Positions 7,380 to 15,046 of a DNA stretch of 18,456 nt are shown here, piece after piece. The position numbers and the translations under genes are program-made. Numbering within the stretch: the first letter of the stretch is position 1; every line of letters begins with the position of its first letter. The notes under the pieces were generated by a model. That model searched no databases. It was not told where the DNA came from and saw only the letters and a program-made list of their open reading frames with translations. Where the stretch lies: the NCBI GenBank assembly GCA_021802425.1, contig JAJZXJ010000019.1:1-18456 (forward strand), written 5' to 3'. Source of the DNA: Acidulodesulfobacterium sp021802425 (GTDB lineage Bacteria; SZUA-79; Acidulodesulfobacterales; Acidulodesulfobacteraceae).

Positions 7380-8402
7380 TTAAATTAACCCTGCCAGATC
7401 CTTTGCCACTTCCTTGATATCTATATCCTCGGGACAATTTCTCGAACACCTGCCGCACCCGACGCATAAATACTTGTTAAATTTCTCGCTGTATATTTTA
7501 AATTTGTGCATAAGCCTCTGCCTGTACCTGTCGCCCTGCGTAACCCTTGGATTATGTCCCGATGTATGAAGCGTAAATATTGCAAACTGGCAGGAATCCC
7601 AGTTTCTAATCCTTCTGCCCTCTTTCAAATTCCCTTCATCCTGAATGTCAAAGCAATGGCATGTCGGGCAGGTATAAGTACAAATCCCGCAGCCGATGCA
7701 GGATAAAAACCTGTCCTGAAAATAGTTATGTTCAAAATTTTTATCCAAAAACCCCTTTGTCTTTTCGATTTCAAAAACCTTTTTCCAGTCCTTATCTGCA
7801 GGAATCTGAGCCTTCGTTATTTCTTTAAACAGGCTTAAGTATGGAGTTATAAGTTCCAACCCCTTTTCGCTTACCACGGTAGCAAAATATTTATTATCCT
7901 CCTTTTTAAGGAGTATATCCGAACCGTAGGAACTTTCGGGAGAAAGCTGCATCTCCGTGCAAAAACAATAATTGTCGGGCTTTTTGCAGGCTATAGAAAT
8001 TATGGTTAAATTCTTAAATCTTTCGTTAAAAAATTCGTCCCTGTAATCCCAGTTAAAGACCTTATCCATTATGGGGCCCGCAGCGGCATCGCACGGCCTT
8101 CCGCCAAAAATAACTCTTTTTTTGTTTTCGCCCGTAACCGCTCCAAGACCGTCTTTTATATCGACATCCACTCCCGAAACTGAATATTCGAAAAGGGTCT
8201 CGGTTTTAGGAAGAAGATATTCTTTATAAGACATCTTCGGCAAAAGAATACCCAGGTTTGCCTCGTCAAATTTATCTATTTTTCCGTAAAATGTGTCCCC
8301 GTCTTTGTCCTTTGGGGCTATAACATTAAAATTATCCGATATTAAAGAATTAACAAATTTTTTTAAATCTTCGGCTAAGATTTCAAAATATTTTTCTTCC
8401 AT
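7380..8402 (-). CDS. flxB: FlxB-like [4Fe-4S] electron-transfer subunit (HydB/AsrA family)
   Basis: A 340-residue iron-sulfur protein of the sulfhydrogenase-beta/anaerobic sulfite reductase A family. The C-terminal third carries two ferredoxin-type motifs, C235-C238-C241-C245P and C313-C316-C319-C323P. The first is followed by the family-typical C248/C250 and then NWDSCQFAIFTLHTSGHNPR (268-287). Earlier cysteines include C104 (GRPCDAA), C139, C146 and C148. No signal peptide or membrane segment, so cytoplasmic. It follows flxC by 20 nt with a good AGGAGAG ribosome site. Inferred role: relay of electrons from the FlxA flavin toward FlxC/FlxD and HdrA. AsrA of a sulfite reductase is the main alternative, but no asrC is present and the hdr genes are adjacent. 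Confidence 0.87.
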   Translation of the reverse strand: MEEKYFEILAEDLKKFVNSLISDNFNVIAPKDKDGDTFYGKIDKFDEANLGILLPKMSYKEYLLPKTETLFEYSVSGVDVDIKDGLGAVTGENKKRVIFGGRPCDAAAGPIMDKVFNWDYRDEFFNERFKNLTIISIACKKPDNYCFCTEMQLSPESSYGSDILLKKEDNKYFATVVSEKGLELITPYLSLFKEITKAQIPADKDWKKVFEIEKTKGFLDKNFEHNYFQDRFLSCIGCGICTYTCPTCHCFDIQDEGNLKEGRRIRNWDSCQFAIFTLHTSGHNPRVTQGDRYRQRLMHKFKIYSEKFNKYLCVGCGRCSRNCPEDIDIKEVAKDLAGLI

Positions 8403-8422
8403 TCTATAGGCTCTCCTGCATC

Positions 8423-9322
8423 TTACTTTATAAACTCGTTAAAATCACTTTCGCTAAACACTCCGAACACCGGTTTGGCATTAATATCGAGTCCCGATTT
8501 ATAGCCAAAAAGATTGTTGACATCCCTTGCCATTTTTTCGTTAATCAGCATAAGGGGAATATTTACGGGACAGGCGCGCTCACATTCGCCGCAGCCGATG
8601 CACCTGCCCGAAAGATGATAAGCCCTGATTAAGTTCCACTGGGCATTGCCTGTCTCTTCAAGATTTGTGTCTATCCATTGAGGCATATTCTTTTCGACGA
8701 TACACCTTGAACAATAACATAACGGGCAGGCCTGTCTGCATGCATAACACTTTATGCATTTGTCGAATTCTTTTTCCCAAAAGGAATTTTTTTCTTCGGG
8801 GCTCATAGAATCCAGCTCTTCTATCTTTACATAAGGCTTCAGATTACCGGATAAATTAAGCTTCGGGTCTTCGGAAGGGACAAGGTAGTCATATAATATA
8901 GGCGTATGTTCATTGCAGATGAGGCATTTATCGTAAACGAAGGCTTCGGAAACAGCCGTTTCACCTTTGTCGGCAAGATTTTGTCTGATGACGCCGTTAC
9001 ATTCGACGCCTATAATCTTTATATTATCCCTTGAAACCTGATACTCCTGTATCAATGCGTTAAGCGCCTTTTCGTCGCATCCTTTAACGACTATGCCTAT
9101 TTTGCCAAATTTTTTAACCTCCGGCTTTTTTAAAAATACCGCCAAATCTTGAACGGCATGATGATTAAAAGACAGCCTATCCGCATCCTCCGCCTTTGTA
9201 ATAAATACCGGACGCATCCTCTGGGGGTTTGAGCCTTTGGTATAGCCGATTACTAAGCTAACCTCCCCGCTTTCCAAAAGGTCTTTTGCTATCTTTTGCA
9301 GCTTTTCGTCTATATTTGCCAT
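8423..9322 (-). CDS. flxC: FlxC-like [4Fe-4S] protein
   Basis: A 299-residue cytoplasmic iron-sulfur protein. The N-terminal half resembles the first domain of FrhB/FdhB-type F420-dehydrogenase beta subunits, including IGIVVKGCDEKALNALIQE at 75-93. The C-terminal half has two ferredoxin motifs, C189-C192-C195-C199P and C241-C244-C247-C251P, with extra cysteines C202, C204 and C207 between them. C82, C108, C133 and C136 could hold a further cluster. It lies between flxD and flxB in the D. vulgaris-like order. Its start is set by AGGA about 7 nt upstream. A stem-loop sits in the 48-nt gap before it. Inferred role: electron relay in the NADH-Hdr complex; its own substrate site, if any, cannot be told from sequence. 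Confidence 0.85.
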   Translation of the reverse strand: MANIDEKLQKIAKDLLESGEVSLVIGYTKGSNPQRMRPVFITKAEDADRLSFNHHAVQDLAVFLKKPEVKKFGKIGIVVKGCDEKALNALIQEYQVSRDNIKIIGVECNGVIRQNLADKGETAVSEAFVYDKCLICNEHTPILYDYLVPSEDPKLNLSGNLKPYVKIEELDSMSPEEKNSFWEKEFDKCIKCYACRQACPLCYCSRCIVEKNMPQWIDTNLEETGNAQWNLIRAYHLSGRCIGCGECERACPVNIPLMLINEKMARDVNNLFGYKSGLDINAKPVFGVFSESDFNEFIK

Positions 9323-9343
9323 ATAATGTCCTAAAAGTTATAT

Positions 9344-9364
9344 CCCCATGCCTAAAGGCAGGGG
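9344..9364. terminator. GC-rich stem-loop with plus-strand T-tract in the flxD-flxC gap
   Basis: In the 48 nt between flxD and flxC, CCCC-(A)-TGCC pairs with GGCA-GGGG around loop TAAA: eight base pairs with one bulged base. On the plus strand it is followed by TTTTTATTATTTTTT, giving an intrinsic-terminator shape for antisense transcription. On the operon's own strand no U-run follows it, so it should not end the operon mRNA; there it may act as an RNA processing or stability element just upstream of the flxC ribosome site. Confidence 0.45.
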
Positions 9365-9370
9365 TTTTTA

Positions 9371-9829
9371 TTATTTTTTAAATATATCGCTTGAATTATC
9401 ATTCAGCGACTTAATCTTATCGGTAAATTCATTAATTACGGAAACCCATTTATTACCCTCCGAGGCGCTAATCCATGAAAATTCAATCCTGTTTAAATCT
9501 ACGCCCAAAAAACCCAGTAAATCTCTGAAAGCCGCGTATTTTCTCCTTGAATGATAATTTCCGCTGATATAATGGCAGTCTCCGGGATGACAGCCCGAAA
9601 CCAATACGCCCTTTGCCCCTTTCTTAAACGCCTCGACAATGAACAAGGGGTCTATTCTTCCCGAACAGGGGAGTTTTATTACTCTTACATTGTCCGAATA
9701 TTTCATTCTGCTTGTTCCCGCAAGGTCCGCTCCGCTGTAAGTACACCAGTTGCAAACAAATGCGATAATTCTGGGGTCGCTCACATTGTTTCCGCCGGAT
9801 TTCACGGGCTTTTCTTTTTTATCTTCCAT
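9371..9829 (-). CDS. flxD: FlxD/MvhD-like [2Fe-2S] subunit
   Basis: A 152-residue protein of the MvhD (methyl-viologen hydrogenase delta) family, which bridges an electron-donating module to HdrA. After a charged N-terminal tail (1-18), the core has C26 and C29 in FVCNWCTYSGADLAG, C55 in KLPCSGRID, and C80 and C85 in VSGCHPGDCHY: the five conserved cysteines that bind its [2Fe-2S] cluster. In methanogens the partner is the MvhAG hydrogenase; here no hydrogenase genes are present and FlxABC are the neighbours, so NADH is the likely ultimate donor. It follows hdrA by 43 nt, with an AAGGAG site about 11 nt before the ATG. MvhD family membership is clear; the Flx assignment rests on context. Confidence 0.93.
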   Translation of the reverse strand: MEDKKEKPVKSGGNNVSDPRIIAFVCNWCTYSGADLAGTSRMKYSDNVRVIKLPCSGRIDPLFIVEAFKKGAKGVLVSGCHPGDCHYISGNYHSRRKYAAFRDLLGFLGVDLNRIEFSWISASEGNKWVSVINEFTDKIKSLNDNSSDIFKK

Positions 9830-9872
9830 CTAAAAACAGGCTCCTTTTTTATTTTAATATTATCAGGGATAT

Positions 9873-11855
9873 TTAAATTGCCAAAGACCTAATCTCCGCA
9901 TATATCTGGTCATCCATAAATCCTTTGACATCTATCGACTTTGAAAAACAAGCGTTGACGCATGCGCCGCAGCCGGTGCAAAGCCCGGGATTGACGCTGG
10001 CAACAACCTTTATAACCTTGCCGCTTCTATCCTTAATCTCCTTCCTGCTAATCGCGCTAAAACCGCAAACCCTCTGGCAGTAAAAGCAGGCAACGCAAGT
10101 CGCTTCATTGACGCCGGCAATTGTTCCTTCGACCTCGTATTCGTTCTTTGAAAACAGCCCCAGTATTTTAGATGCGGCCGCTGAACCGGAAACAACCGAC
10201 TCGGGAATATCCCTCGGCCCCTGCGCCATGCCCGCAAGATAAATCCCCGCCGTAGAGGATTCCGCAGGACGGAGCTTCGGATGAGACTCCGTAAAAAATC
10301 CGTATTTATCATAAGATATGCCGAGCATTTGCGCCGTCTTGTCGGAACCCTTTTTGGGTATGACGCCGGTTGCAAGAACCACCATATCTGCGGCAATCTC
10401 AACCTGATTTCCCGAAAGCGTATCGGCGCCCTTAACGATAAGTTTGCCGTCGTCTTCGTAAATCTTCGAGACCCTGCCCCTTAGATATACCGCCCCGTCC
10501 TGCTCCATTGTTCCCCTGACAAACTCTTCGTATCCCTTGCTTGTCGCCCTTATGTCTATGTAAAAAACATAGCTCTGCGAACCGTGAACCTTATGCGCAA
10601 ATAATTTTGCATGCTTTGCGGTGTACATACAGCAAACCTTCGAGCAATAAGGAACGCCTTTTTCGGGGTCTCTTGAACCTACGCATTGAATAAACACGAT
10701 TGTCTGCGGGGTTGTTCCATCGGATGGTCTTTTAATCACGCCTTCGGTCGGGCCGGATGCCGATAAAAGCCGTTCAAACTGTAAGCCTGATACGACATCC
10801 TTATATTTGCCGTAGCCGTATTCGCCGTAAAGGGAATTATCCATAAGGTCGTATCCTGTCGAGGCAACGATTGCGCCGACCGTTTCTTCGATAATCTCGT
10901 CCTTTATATCAAAATCTATGCACTTTGGTCCGCATGCCTCATAGCATTTGACACATTTTCCGCCTTTTTTAAAGTGAAGGCAGACCGACCTGTCCAATAC
11001 GGGAACAAGCGGAACGGCTTGAGGAAAGGGAACATATATCGCAGTCCTTTCGGACAAATTCATATTAAATTCGCTTTTGACATTTTTATGCATCGGACAG
11101 GCATTCCAGCAGTCGCCGCAACCGGTGCAGTCATGCTCGACAACGCTTCTTGCCTTTTTCTTGATTTTTATTTTAAAATTTCCGATATATCCCGAAACAT
11201 CTTCGACTTCGGAATAAGTATATAGCTTTATGTTTGGATGCTGGTTTACCTCAACCATTTTTGGCGTCATTATGCAGCTTGAGCAGTCCAATGTGGGAAA
11301 TGTTTCGTCAAGCTGAATCATTCTTCCGCCGATGGACGGCTCTTTTTCCACAAGCAAGACCTCTACTCCGCCGTTTGCAATATCCAATGCCGCTTGAATG
11401 CCCGATATTCCTCCGCCGATAACAAGCGCTTTTTTGTTTAAAGGAACCCTGACATCTTCGATGGCTCTGTCTCTTTTTACCTTTTCCACCATCATTTTCA
11501 TTAAATCTACCGCTTTTTGCGTAGCCCTTTCTTTATCCTCATGAACCCATGAAACCTGTTCTCTTATATTGGCAATCTCAACAAAATACGGATTTAAACC
11601 CTCTTTAACGGCAGCTTTTCTAAATGTGTTTTCATGCATATGCGGAGAGCAGGCCGCAAGAACAACCCCCGTTAATTTTTGTTCTTTAATCATGTTTCTC
11701 AAGCTGTTTTGTCCCGGGTCGGAACACATATATTTATAGTCAACGGCGGTTACGACGCCCGGAACTTTCTTCGCCTCCTCGGTAACCTTAGCGACATCGA
11801 CGGTTCCCGCAATGTTCGAACCGCACCAACAAACAAAAACTCCTATTCTTGCCAT
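9873..11855 (-). CDS. hdrA: Heterodisulfide reductase subunit A (HdrA), bifurcating flavoprotein
   Basis: A 660-residue flavoprotein, the same size as methanogen HdrA, and the predicted site of flavin-based electron bifurcation. The N-terminal domain has C9/C11, C44 and C69. The FAD Rossmann motif is GGGISG at 147-152, followed by GGRM and the HdrA-typical CSSCIMTPKM at 191-200. An inserted ferredoxin motif is C243-C246-C249-C253P, with more cysteines at 292, 301, 304, 308 and 312. The thioredoxin-reductase-like second half has C391, C404, C408 and C409. The C-terminal ferredoxin domain has C587-C590-C593-C597 and C626-C629-C632-C636; both motifs lack the usual Pro after the fourth Cys. The start has GAGGT 8 nt upstream. 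It sits between hdrB and flxD with about 43-nt gaps and should dock FlxD and HdrBC. Confidence 0.97.
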   Translation of the reverse strand: MARIGVFVCWCGSNIAGTVDVAKVTEEAKKVPGVVTAVDYKYMCSDPGQNSLRNMIKEQKLTGVVLAACSPHMHENTFRKAAVKEGLNPYFVEIANIREQVSWVHEDKERATQKAVDLMKMMVEKVKRDRAIEDVRVPLNKKALVIGGGISGIQAALDIANGGVEVLLVEKEPSIGGRMIQLDETFPTLDCSSCIMTPKMVEVNQHPNIKLYTYSEVEDVSGYIGNFKIKIKKKARSVVEHDCTGCGDCWNACPMHKNVKSEFNMNLSERTAIYVPFPQAVPLVPVLDRSVCLHFKKGGKCVKCYEACGPKCIDFDIKDEIIEETVGAIVASTGYDLMDNSLYGEYGYGKYKDVVSGLQFERLLSASGPTEGVIKRPSDGTTPQTIVFIQCVGSRDPEKGVPYCSKVCCMYTAKHAKLFAHKVHGSQSYVFYIDIRATSKGYEEFVRGTMEQDGAVYLRGRVSKIYEDDGKLIVKGADTLSGNQVEIAADMVVLATGVIPKKGSDKTAQMLGISYDKYGFFTESHPKLRPAESSTAGIYLAGMAQGPRDIPESVVSGSAAASKILGLFSKNEYEVEGTIAGVNEATCVACFYCQRVCGFSAISRKEIKDRSGKVIKVVASVNPGLCTGCGACVNACFSKSIDVKGFMDDQIYAEIRSLAI

Positions 11856-11897
11856 AATATATACCTCTATATATGCAAACTTAAATAAATAATAATC

Positions 11898-12776
11898 TTA
11901 ATTTTTTAATCCTTCTATCTTTCTTAAAACCCTGTCCGCCGCAACCATATGTCCTTCTATTGCAAGGTCTTTCGGAGCTATGCCGAAAGAAAGCCCCAGA
12001 AGCTCGGTTATAAAAAGCACGGGCAGTCCTATTTTTTCCGAGTATTTTCTCTCTATTTCCCTCTGCCTGACATCTAAATTTGAATGGCACAGGGGGCAGG
12101 CAACAACCACAAGGTCTGCTCCATGTTTTTTAATATCGTATAAGACATTGCCCGTTAAAGCCATTACGACATCCGGTTTAGAAAGCGAGTTGATGGCGCC
12201 GCAGCACTCGGTTTTATAAGAATAATCGACAGTCTCCGCCCCCGTAAGACCGACTAATTCATCCATCGACACCGGGTTTTCCGGGTCATCGAACTGCATA
12301 ATCTTTGGGGGTCTGACTAAAAGACAGCCGTAATAAGAGGCAACCTTGAGTCCCGACAAAGGCTTTTTAACCATGGATTTTATCTTGTCTTTACCGACAA
12401 TCTTAATCAGAAATTCAAGCATATTATTTATTTCCATATCCGCATTGTATGGCATCTCTAATGAGTCGGTTATCTTCTTTTTAAGAATATCGTCCGATTT
12501 AAGTTCGTGGTGGGCGGTTTTAAGCCTGTTAGAGCATGCGGCGCAAGGGGCAAGAACGGACTCGTATCCCTCCCCTTCCGCTATTGCAAGGTTTCTTGCC
12601 GGAAGCGCTATTGAAAGATTGTGATTTATGCTGTGAGCCGCCGAAGCCCCGCAGCAATTCCAATCTGGTATCTCTTTAATTTCTATATTTAACGCCTCGA
12701 GTATTTTTAGCAGCGACACTTCGTATTCAAACGATGTCCCCTTAAGCGAGCATCCCGGATAATATGCTAATTTCAT
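11898..12776 (-). CDS. hdrB: Heterodisulfide reductase subunit B (HdrB)
   Basis: Catalytic disulfide-reducing subunit. Both CCG domains are complete: C9-x31-C41C42-x35-C78-xx-C81 and C151-x39-C191C192-x34-C227-xx-C230. These cysteines hold the two noncubane [4Fe-4S] clusters used by HdrB to cleave a disulfide. The 292-residue length is normal, and no membrane segment is seen. In methanogens the substrate is CoM-S-S-CoB; in a bacterium it must be another disulfide, and the DsrC trisulfide/disulfide is the usual proposal, which this window cannot test. The start MKLAYYPGCS is the usual HdrB start, with a GGGGAG ribosome site. It lies 30 nt after hdrC and 42 nt before hdrA. Confidence 0.97.
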   Translation of the reverse strand: MKLAYYPGCSLKGTSFEYEVSLLKILEALNIEIKEIPDWNCCGASAAHSINHNLSIALPARNLAIAEGEGYESVLAPCAACSNRLKTAHHELKSDDILKKKITDSLEMPYNADMEINNMLEFLIKIVGKDKIKSMVKKPLSGLKVASYYGCLLVRPPKIMQFDDPENPVSMDELVGLTGAETVDYSYKTECCGAINSLSKPDVVMALTGNVLYDIKKHGADLVVVACPLCHSNLDVRQREIERKYSEKIGLPVLFITELLGLSFGIAPKDLAIEGHMVAADRVLRKIEGLKN

Positions 12777-12806
12777 ATATATAATTTCTCCCCAATAGTT
12801 TTAAAT

Positions 12807-13355
12807 TTACTCAAAGTCCTTAAAAATTTTGGCTATTTGATTTAAATCCGAAATCTTTTCCCCGTGCATTTTAAGTTTGCCCTTTTCAAGCATTTTTGGG
12901 GCCAAAAACATATCCCTGAACAAACGCCTAGTTTTAAATTTGTACTTTCCTACAAGCTCGAGTTCAAATATTCTTCCGTTGGATTTAACATTGTCCAAAA
13001 AGACCTCGTGAAACATCTGAACCTCTTTTTCGGCTTTTGCCGTTATGCCTCTTTTTTCGGCTATTTCTCTCAAAACATCCATAATCCCGGTAACCTCAAA
13101 ACCCTTTGGACAGCGGGTAGAGCAGGTATTGCAGGAAACGCAAAGCCAGATGGTCTTAGAATTTAAAACCTTATCGTCCATACCGAGTTCCGTCATTTTT
13201 ATAATCTGGTTCGGGGTATAATCCATCTCGAAGTTGACGGGACAGCCTGCGGAACACTTTCCGCACTGATAACATTTGGAAAGCTTATCGTGAAGCATCG
13301 TCTCCACCTGCGAAACAAAGTTCCTTCTGTTCTGTTCGTTTATAACTGTTTTCAT
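12807..13355 (-). CDS. hdrC: Heterodisulfide reductase subunit C (HdrC)
   Basis: A 182-residue ferredoxin-like subunit that passes electrons from HdrA to HdrB. Two classical [4Fe-4S] motifs are present: C28-C31-C34-C38P (CYQCGKCSAGCP) and C72-C75-C78-C82P (CVSCNTCSTRCP), separated by the TPNQIIKMTELGM segment usual in HdrC. The C-terminal ~80 residues are a charged helical tail. No membrane helices are seen, so this is the soluble type rather than HdrE/DsrM-linked. It is the first gene of the operon, with AGGAT about 8 nt before the ATG, a 143-nt leader and a good promoter at 13506-13534. Confidence 0.96.
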   Translation of the reverse strand: MKTVINEQNRRNFVSQVETMLHDKLSKCYQCGKCSAGCPVNFEMDYTPNQIIKMTELGMDDKVLNSKTIWLCVSCNTCSTRCPKGFEVTGIMDVLREIAEKRGITAKAEKEVQMFHEVFLDNVKSNGRIFELELVGKYKFKTRRLFRDMFLAPKMLEKGKLKMHGEKISDLNQIAKIFKDFE

Positions 13356-13453
13356 ATTAAATATCCTAAAAAATTTTTATTTTTTAAATTTAAATAAAAT
13401 TATAGATATAGACACAGGTAAAAACATCGGAAAAATAAGTTTTTGAAACTTTA

Positions 13454-13482
13454 TTGTTTTATTAAAACTTTTCTTAAAACAA
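13454..13482 (-). repeat. AT-rich inverted repeat in the hdrC leader
   Basis: TTGTTTTA (13454-13461) and TAAAACAA (13475-13482) are perfect 8-nt inverted arms; a shorter overlapping inverted repeat, GTTTTA-T-TAAAAC, occupies 13456-13468. Both lie in the predicted 5' leader of the hdr-flx operon, about 17-45 nt after the predicted start of transcription. They could be a regulator site or two alternative weak hairpins, but the region is so A/T-rich that chance is a real explanation. Confidence 0.3.
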
Positions 13483-13505
13483 TGTGTTAAAAAAACAGTC
13501 TTTTT

Positions 13506-13534
13506 ATTTTAGTTTATTTTGAACTTTTAGTCAA
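13506..13534 (-). promoter_or_regulatory. Predicted promoter of the hdrCBA-flxDCBA-thrS operon
   Basis: On the minus strand, TTGACT (13529-13534) and TAAAAT (13506-13511) are separated by 17 nt; each box matches five of six consensus positions. It lies 18 nt downstream of the rimO stop, so the operon can be transcribed independently of rimO, with start near 13499. No other comparable promoter was seen between here and thrS. Confidence 0.6.
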
Positions 13535-13551
13535 GCAAATTTCCGACTTTT

Positions 13552-14868
13552 TTATTTAAAATTTGCATATAAATCATAGTCTTTGAATTTCAAGACATTA
13601 ACGGGCACAAGACCGTCATAGCCTTGAAGACTTTCATCTTTTATGTCTTCAAGGTATAAATATGTGCAGCCGTCGATATCGGGGGATTGAAAGCAGGTTC
13701 TTGCCTTGACGGTCCTGCTGCCGATCCCGTCAACGATAGCATTATAAGTCCTGCCGATGTGCTTGGACAATATCTCCGGCAAAAGGTTTCTCTGGGTTTC
13801 CATTAATATTTTATACCTTTCGTTTCTAATTCCCGCTCTAATCTTTCCCCGATATTTAAAAGAGTCCGCCCCCCTTTCGTCCGAATATTTAAAAACCCCC
13901 AGATTATCGAATTTAACATCTTTAACAAACCCTAAAAGTTCCTCGAAATCCTTATCGGTTTCGCCGGGGAAACCCGTTATGAGAGATGTCCTTAAGGCAA
14001 CATCCCGAATATTATTTTTTAATTTTTGAATTAATTCTATAATATCTTTTTTTGTTTCCCCCCGCTTCATAAGTTTTAAAACATTGCCGCTTATGTGTTG
14101 AACGGGCATATCGATATACTTCAATATCTTTTCTTCGTTTTTCATAAGGCTTATAAAACCTTCGTTAAATAATCTCTTTGACGGGTAAAGATATAAAAGC
14201 CTTATCCAATCTATGCCTTTAATCTTCACGAGTTCCTTTAAAAGTTTATATAAGCCGTTTTTGATATTTAAATCTAAACCGTAGTAAGATGTGTCCTGGG
14301 ATATTACTATTAACTCCTTAACCCCGGTTTGCGCCAGACCGGCCGCCTCCTGCTTTATTTCATCCACGGACCTCGATTTATAGCTCCCCCTGATGGACGG
14401 AATAGTACAGAAAGAACAGGTTCTATCGCATCCTTCGGAAATTTTGATATATGCGGTCCTCTTTAGATTAAAATGCTCCCTGCCTTCGTTTTCGCAAGAC
14501 TTCAAATTTTTATTTGTTACGATGCCGAGTTCGCTAACTATTTTATCTTCGTCGAATGTTGACAAAAACAGATCTACCTCGGGTAATTCGTCTTTTAAGC
14601 TTTTCAAGTTGTTATTGACTAAGCAACCCGTAACGACGATATATTTCGGATGCCCCTCTTCCCTTTTTCGAATTACTTCCATAATGGCATCTATGGACTC
14701 TTTTCTTGCCGCCTCTATAAACCCGCAGGTATTAATCACGCAAACATCGCAATCGTCCAGATTATATGTAAATTCAACGCCGGAGGTTTTGAGACGGGTA
14801 AACATTACCTCTGAATCCACCTGATTTTTTGGGCATCCTAAACTGATAAGATTAAAACGAAGGGCCAT
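13552..14868 (-). CDS. rimO: Ribosomal protein S12 methylthiotransferase RimO
   Basis: Radical-SAM methylthiotransferase that modifies an aspartate of ribosomal protein S12. Counting from the ATG at 14868 (438 residues): the N-terminal MTTase domain opens FNLISLGCPKNQVDSE with cluster cysteines C12, C48 and C82; the radical-SAM motif C147-xxx-C151-xx-C154 (CDRTCSFCTIPSIRG) follows; the last ~65 residues form the TRAM domain. SLGCPKNQVDSE and CTIPSIRG favour RimO over MiaB. An in-frame TTG at 14889 would add seven residues, but the ATG matches family starts and the TTG overlaps the divergent operator. Neither start has a strong Shine-Dalgarno. The gene diverges from the efflux operon and precedes the hdr promoter. 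A possible rimO -10 (TATAGT, 14893-14898) falls inside the shared inverted repeat. Confidence 0.95.
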   Translation of the reverse strand: MALRFNLISLGCPKNQVDSEVMFTRLKTSGVEFTYNLDDCDVCVINTCGFIEAARKESIDAIMEVIRKREEGHPKYIVVTGCLVNNNLKSLKDELPEVDLFLSTFDEDKIVSELGIVTNKNLKSCENEGREHFNLKRTAYIKISEGCDRTCSFCTIPSIRGSYKSRSVDEIKQEAAGLAQTGVKELIVISQDTSYYGLDLNIKNGLYKLLKELVKIKGIDWIRLLYLYPSKRLFNEGFISLMKNEEKILKYIDMPVQHISGNVLKLMKRGETKKDIIELIQKLKNNIRDVALRTSLITGFPGETDKDFEELLGFVKDVKFDNLGVFKYSDERGADSFKYRGKIRAGIRNERYKILMETQRNLLPEILSKHIGRTYNAIVDGIGSRTVKARTCFQSPDIDGCTYLYLEDIKDESLQGYDGLVPVNVLKFKDYDLYANFK

Positions 14869-14882
14869 GGCAATAAAATAAC

Positions 14883-14911
14883 TTGACAAATGACTATAAA
14901 GTCATTACAAT
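14883..14911 (+). promoter_or_regulatory. Predicted promoter of the efflux operon
   Basis: TTGACA (14883-14888) is a perfect -35 box and TACAAT (14906-14911) a five-of-six -10 box, with exactly 17 nt between. Transcription would start near 14918, leaving a leader of about 130 nt before the TolC-family ATG. This is the best promoter match on the plus strand in the window. Confidence 0.65.
14889..14906. promoter_or_regulatory. Probable operator: perfect inverted repeat in the promoter spacer
   Basis: AATGACT-ATAA-AGTCATT: two perfect 7-nt arms around a 4-nt centre. It occupies the whole spacer of the efflux promoter and the first base of its -10 box. A dimeric repressor bound here would block RNA polymerase. 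The 17-nt spacer argues against a MerR-type activator, which needs 19-20. The regulator gene is not in the window. A possible divergent rimO -10 lies within the same element, so rimO could also be affected. Confidence 0.6.
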
Positions 14912-15046
14912 CATATTTAAGTGATTTAGATACAGGGATTTCAACCGCAAAATTTACTATTATGTTCATTAAAGATATAATAAGGATATAATATAATAAT
15001 AATATAAAATCCGTTTTAATGCTATTAAAAGTTTTAAGTATGCATC

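Noticed and set aside
6515..8402. Reading flxA and flxB as asrB and asrA of a sulfite reductase, or as sulfhydrogenase subunits.
   Set aside because: There is no asrC or NiFe hydrogenase subunit nearby, whereas flxC, an MvhD-like gene and hdrABC are adjacent in the known Flx-Hdr order.
13485..13497. TGTTAAAAAAACA in the hdrC leader as a Rex (NADH-sensing repressor) site.
   Set aside because: The Rex consensus is an 18-bp TTGTTAA-N4-TTAACAA-type palindrome; here the arms are only four bases and the spacing is wrong.
14883..14911. MerR-type activator site at the efflux promoter.
   Set aside because: MerR-family promoters have 19-20 nt spacers that the regulator untwists; this spacer is the normal 17 nt, so a repressor is more likely.
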